NCBI GenBank assembly: GCA_002393945.1
Contig: DGSO01000011.1
Location: forward strand, 138,966 to 202,965
Direction of reading: 5' to 3'
DNA: 64,000 bases
From: Bacteroidales bacterium UBA4360
GTDB taxonomy: Bacteria; Bacteroidota; Bacteroidia; Bacteroidales; UBA932
Shown here one piece after another: positions 61,521 to 64,000 of this stretch. The first letter of the stretch is position 1. Every line of letters begins with the position of its first letter. The position numbers and the translations under genes are program-made. The notes beneath the pieces were generated by a model. That model had not been told where the DNA came from and made no database searches. It saw only the letters and a list, made by a program, of their open reading frames with translations.

Positions 61521-62756
61521 TTAAATCTTAGAGCCGTTGAGATGGCGCTGTACACGTGCCACCATTTCCGGCTCTGTGGACTTCAGGAAATCCATGCCTT
61601 TTTTGGTTAAAAGGTACTTCTGGCGGGGGTGACGGGGCACCGAAGGGTACAACAGGCACACCATTCCTCTCTGAATTGCAGGTGTCAGGTAGGATTTGAG
61701 GAAATTATCGCGTCCTTTCAGGCGTAATTTATCCATGATCTCCTTCACGGACAGAAAGTCTTGGCCTATGGCGACGGTCAGGAAGAGAAGATTAGGGCTT
61801 TCGGGCTCAATTTCGCGGACTATACTTGCCTTTTTATTATCCTGTTCTTTTACTTTTCTTATATCCTTCTTTACCTCTACTTGTCCTGTTGCTGTATTAT
61901 TGTTGGCTTTTGGTTGTACTCTCCATTCGGCTGCAGGGCGGACATGCACATATCTATTTCGTAATTCCCACTGTTCACCGAGCAGCATATTCCTGAAAAA
62001 TCGCTCCAGGTATACAGGTTCGAAATCGATATTTTTCACTGAATTCCGGTAGTTCGCCCTTACCAGGGCATTGTGGAAGTACCATGTATCATTTGTGAAG
62101 GTATCAAATTCGATATTTATGCCTAAGTAGCTGAGATACAGTAGAGTAAGTATAGCAGTGAAGCGCGTATTTCCCTCTCCGAAGGGGCAAATATGCCAGA
62201 TTTTTGCTACAAAAGCGCTGATATGGCTGATCAGCTCATCATCTGAAGAGGCTGCGTCGTAATCGTAGTCAAGTTCTTTGCTGATACATTTTTTAAACTC
62301 CTCTTGGAGCGCCTCAAGGTTTGTGAAGCGCATCGTATCTCCGCCCAGCACCCATTCTCTTCTGTATTCTTCGTAGTCCCTGAGTACACCTGCATTTTCA
62401 TACACGCCTTCAAATATACTGCGGTCCAGCGCTGCAAGGCCTTGCGTGCTCAGTTCTAATTCTGATTCATTTTGTAGGAGATGTACGATGTTGACAGCGA
62501 CTTTGTCAGTCATTTCCGACTCCGTTTCGCCGCCTTCCTGTGTTTTGTTTTCCTGGTAGTAGTCCGCAAGGAGTTCCAGGACGTTATCGAGGGTAATTTG
62601 CCCTGAAACGTGTTTCTTTGCAATCTGGCGGAGGTAATCCGATACCGCCAGGCCGTCTCCAGCCTGTACACCTATCGCAGTCTGCCAAATTGCGGCCAAA
62701 TCCCGGCCGCCTGTCAGTTCCTTGCTACTGTTGTCTATTGTGTTTTGCATAGTCAT
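61521..62756 (-). CDS. Fic-family protein with Cys in place of the catalytic His
   Basis: 411 residues. The Fic motif reads H188-I-C190-P-F-G-E-G-N196-T-R198, where the family subgroup normally has IHPFGEGNTR: Cys190 occupies the position of the catalytic His, and a His sits two residues earlier. The following NDTWYFHNALVRANY matches the subgroup's ENxWYFRNALVRANY. The C-terminal 90 residues look like a winged-helix domain (FLSVKEIMDKLRLKGRDNFLKSYLTPAI). AMP transfer to a target is the usual activity; with this change the enzyme may be inactive, altered or regulatory. The promoter at 62759-62789 suggests that the second ATG (62750) may be the true start. Confidence 0.85.
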   Translation of the reverse strand: MTMQNTIDNSSKELTGGRDLAAIWQTAIGVQAGDGLAVSDYLRQIAKKHVSGQITLDNVLELLADYYQENKTQEGGETESEMTDKVAVNIVHLLQNESELELSTQGLAALDRSIFEGVYENAGVLRDYEEYRREWVLGGDTMRFTNLEALQEEFKKCISKELDYDYDAASSDDELISHISAFVAKIWHICPFGEGNTRFTAILTLLYLSYLGINIEFDTFTNDTWYFHNALVRANYRNSVKNIDFEPVYLERFFRNMLLGEQWELRNRYVHVRPAAEWRVQPKANNNTATGQVEVKKDIRKVKEQDNKKASIVREIEPESPNLLFLTVAIGQDFLSVKEIMDKLRLKGRDNFLKSYLTPAIQRGMVCLLYPSVPRHPRQKYLLTKKGMDFLKSTEPEMVARVQRHLNGSKI

Positions 62757-62758
62757 AG

Positions 62759-62789
62759 CAAATGTAATAATTATCGCCCTAATGACAAA
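62759..62789 (-). promoter_or_regulatory. promoter of the Fic gene
   Basis: On the minus strand TTTG (62789-62786), 19 bases, then TACATTTG (62766-62759), a full match to the consensus. The box ends 2 bases before the first ATG, so the mRNA would be leaderless or begin at the ATG at 62750. Confidence 0.75.
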
Positions 62790-62806
62790 ATTTACGTAAA
62801 TTCTCG

Positions 62807-62836
62807 TTTGTCAGACAGTAAATATTCGTATATTTG
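62807..62836 (+). promoter_or_regulatory. promoter of the 133-residue secreted protein gene
   Basis: TTTG (62807-62810), 18 bases, then TATATTTG (62829-62836). The leader to the ATG at 62909 would be about 65 bases. It is divergent from the Fic promoter, with 17 bases between their TTTG elements. Confidence 0.65.
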
Positions 62837-62908
62837 AATTCGCGAATGCCCGGCGCGCTGGCACGGGACTTGTTCTGATTAGGATCAGTTATACATTATA
62901 TATATAGT

Positions 62909-63310
62909 ATGCGACGTTTTTTCGTTTCTCTTGCAGTTTTGTGTATGGGCGTTGTGATGGCATCGGCCCAGTCGTTCAGCATCAAGGTGGCGGGGGACAT
63001 CCCCGAGGCTGCCGCAAAGGTGCTGGTGCAGCGTTTTACCCAGATGCTCCAGGGCGAAGGCCTTGAGGTTGCCGATGACGCTGCCGATGTTCTTACTATA
63101 TCGGCAAATATTCAGGAGAGAATGGAAACCCCCGGGTCGATGAGCCAGAGCGTGCTGGTCCTTAATGTAAAGGCGCGCGCACGTGGGGAGGAGGTGGTCT
63201 TCACCGTCAAGGGCGTCGGCAAAGACGATGCTGATGCATGGCTCCGCGCCGCCAAGCAGGTCCTTCCCCGCTCCAAGCAGGCCCAGGAATTCCTCGCCAA
63301 GCTGAAGTAG
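62909..63310 (+). CDS. small exported protein of unknown function
   Basis: 133 residues with a clear signal peptide (MRRFFVSLAVLCMGVVMASAQ). The mature part has a mixed alpha/beta look (FSIKVAGDIPEAAAKVLVQRF, DVLTISANIQERMETPG, VLVLNVKARARGEEVVFTVKG) ending in a Lys-rich helix (RSKQAQEFLAKLK). No known motif or Cys. Periplasmic or outer-membrane associated; has its own promoter and lies 460 bases before the rRNA operon. Confidence 0.75.
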   Translation: MRRFFVSLAVLCMGVVMASAQSFSIKVAGDIPEAAAKVLVQRFTQMLQGEGLEVADDAADVLTISANIQERMETPGSMSQSVLVLNVKARARGEEVVFTVKGVGKDDADAWLRAAKQVLPRSKQAQEFLAKLK

Positions 63311-63352
63311 TCTCATTCCGGCCCTCCGGCTCTCATTTGAGCCTTCGCTCAT

Positions 63353-63402
63353 GTCATTCCGAGCATTTCCCTGCTGTCATTTCGAGCGAAGTCGAGAAAT
63401 CT
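63353..63402. repeat. Bacteroidetes-style palindromic intergenic repeat
   Basis: GTCATTTCGAGCGAAGTCGA (63376-63395, continuing GAAATCT to 63402) is a palindromic repeat of a kind common in Bacteroidetes intergenic DNA. A partial copy, TGTCATTCCGAGC, precedes it at 63352-63364. It occupies the gap between the secreted protein and the rRNA promoter. Confidence 0.6.
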
Positions 63403-63432
63403 GAAATTTTTTGAAATATTTTTCGAAAAAGT

Positions 63433-63463
63433 TTTGGAGGTTCAAAAAAAGTTACTACCTTTG
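63433..63463 (+). promoter_or_regulatory. rRNA operon promoter
   Basis: TTTG (63433-63436), 19 bases, then TACCTTTG (63456-63463), a full match to the consensus and the same -7 box as the tRNA-Val promoter. Transcription should start around 63467, about 308 bases before the 16S gene. Confidence 0.88.
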
Positions 63464-63774
63464 CAGTCCCGTTCGGAAACGAGCGGGTTTTTAACGCCCC
63501 AAACCGAAAGGGAGAGGCAAAAAAGTTTTTTGAAATATTTTTTTCCGAGGTCAAGGGAGACGCAGTTTGAGGACCGGAGCAACCTGATGGTTGTGAGGAC
63601 CGGAGAGCAAGTCTGACGCAGAGATCGGGAAAAAATATTAAAAACAAGATCTTTGAAAAGACTGAAAGGAAAGTACAAGCAAGTACCGAAAAAGTGTAAC
63701 ACTTTTTACTTTAAACGAGCGTCAGTTTCTTAAAGAGAAACAGTCAAGGAACAAGCTAAGCATTATAAAAATAT
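63464..63774 (+). other. rRNA leader with attenuator-like hairpin
   Basis: This 311-base stretch has no gene. At its start CCCGTTCG (63468-63475) and CGAGCGGG (63480-63487) form an 8-bp stem with a GAAA loop, followed directly by TTTTTAA, the form of an intrinsic terminator placed right at the transcription start. Further on are two copies of TGAGGACCGGAG and, at 63689-63707, an AAAAAGTG/CACTTTTT hairpin that may be part of rRNA processing. Confidence 0.55.
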
Positions 63775-64000
63775 ACAATGAAGAGTTTGATCCTGGCTCA
63801 GGATGAACGCTAGCGGCAGGCTTAACACATGCAAGTCGAGGGGCATCGTGGAGTAGCAATACTCTGACGGCGACCGGCGAAAGGGTGAGTAACGCGTGAG
63901 CAACATGCCCGTAGGTGGAGGATAGTCGATGGAAACGTCGTGTAATACTCCGTAACAACAGTTTTCGCATGGAGATTGTTTAATAGATTCATTGCCTACG
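63775..64000 (+). rRNA. 16S rRNA, 5' part (cut by window)
   Basis: GAAGAGTTTGATCCTGGCTC is the universal 16S 5' end, followed by the Bacteroidales-type GATGAACGCTAGCGGCAGGC and GCAAGTCGAGGGGCATC. The gene starts at about 63775 by comparison with the E. coli 5' end and runs past the window. Only 226 bases are visible, too few to place the genus. Confidence 0.96.

Noticed and set aside
63354..63970. Short frames over the rRNA leader and 16S gene
   Set aside because: They overlap a clear rRNA promoter, leader and 16S sequence and have no coding character.

Overview
This window looks like the chromosome of a moderately GC-rich gut-type Bacteroidales. The 16S rRNA 5' end at the right edge has the Bacteroidales pattern. 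Several promoters match the Bacteroidetes consensus TTTG-N19/20-TAnnTTTG. The gene content is SusC/SusD transporters, fimbrillin-like lipoproteins and an UpxY-type NusG paralogue. A Cryptobacteroides- or Alistipes-like lineage is plausible, but that is inference from style; only 226 bases of 16S are visible.

Region 1 (1-25964, plus strand) is a polysaccharide-utilisation locus that continues to the left of the window. It holds two DUF4832-type glycosidase-like proteins, a SusC/SusD pair, a SusE-like lipoprotein and two partly duplicated surface lipoproteins, each directly preceded by a microprotein gene. After these come a GH3 enzyme, a secreted FAD oxidoreductase with a carbohydrate-binding-like N-terminus, a GH36-like enzyme, a DUF4886 lipoprotein, a 1272-residue GH2-GH3 fusion and a tandem SGNH hydrolase. 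From 11652 to 24546 the genes overlap by 4 bases or are separated by 1-3 bases, so they form one operon. The substrate is not evident; a branched glycan with beta-linkages, alpha-galactosyl-type branches and acyl groups would fit.

Region 2 (25965-26397) holds alternating palindromes and a complete tRNA-Val(UAC) transcription unit with its own promoter and terminator. Region 3 (26398-34958, minus strand) is a fimbrillin-like surface lipoprotein operon: a microprotein followed by four lipoproteins of 355, 487, 768 and 1166 residues.

Region 4 (35114-59446, minus strand) is a very long, tightly packed exopolysaccharide/O-antigen operon of about 24 genes behind one recognisable promoter (59550-59580). 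It starts with an outer-membrane barrel and an OmpA protein. A dTDP-3-amino-3,6-dideoxyhexose cassette follows (two FdtA-like cupins, aminotransferase, left-handed beta-helix N-acyltransferase), and a thiolase and a 3-hydroxyacyl-CoA dehydrogenase sit inside it. These two could supply a 3-hydroxyacyl-CoA for N-acylation of the amino sugar. Next come seven glycosyltransferases, flippase (Wzx), polymerase (Wzy), two pyruvyltransferase-like proteins, an O-acyltransferase, Wza-like and Wzc-like export proteins, and a small HAD and a nucleotidyltransferase-like gene. Divergent from this operon (59633-61473, plus) are the initiating sugar-phosphate transferase and the UpxY-like antiterminator.

Region 5 (61474-64000) holds a Fic-family protein whose catalytic His is replaced by Cys, a small secreted protein of unknown function, and the promoter, leader and 5' end of an rRNA operon.

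The best candidates for something new are the acyl-CoA-making pair inside the amino-sugar cassette, the paired cupins of which one has lost its catalytic histidines, the microprotein/fimbrillin-like lipoprotein pairs, the Cys-for-His Fic protein and the (Gly-Tyr)13 tail of the tyrosine-kinase-like copolymerase.
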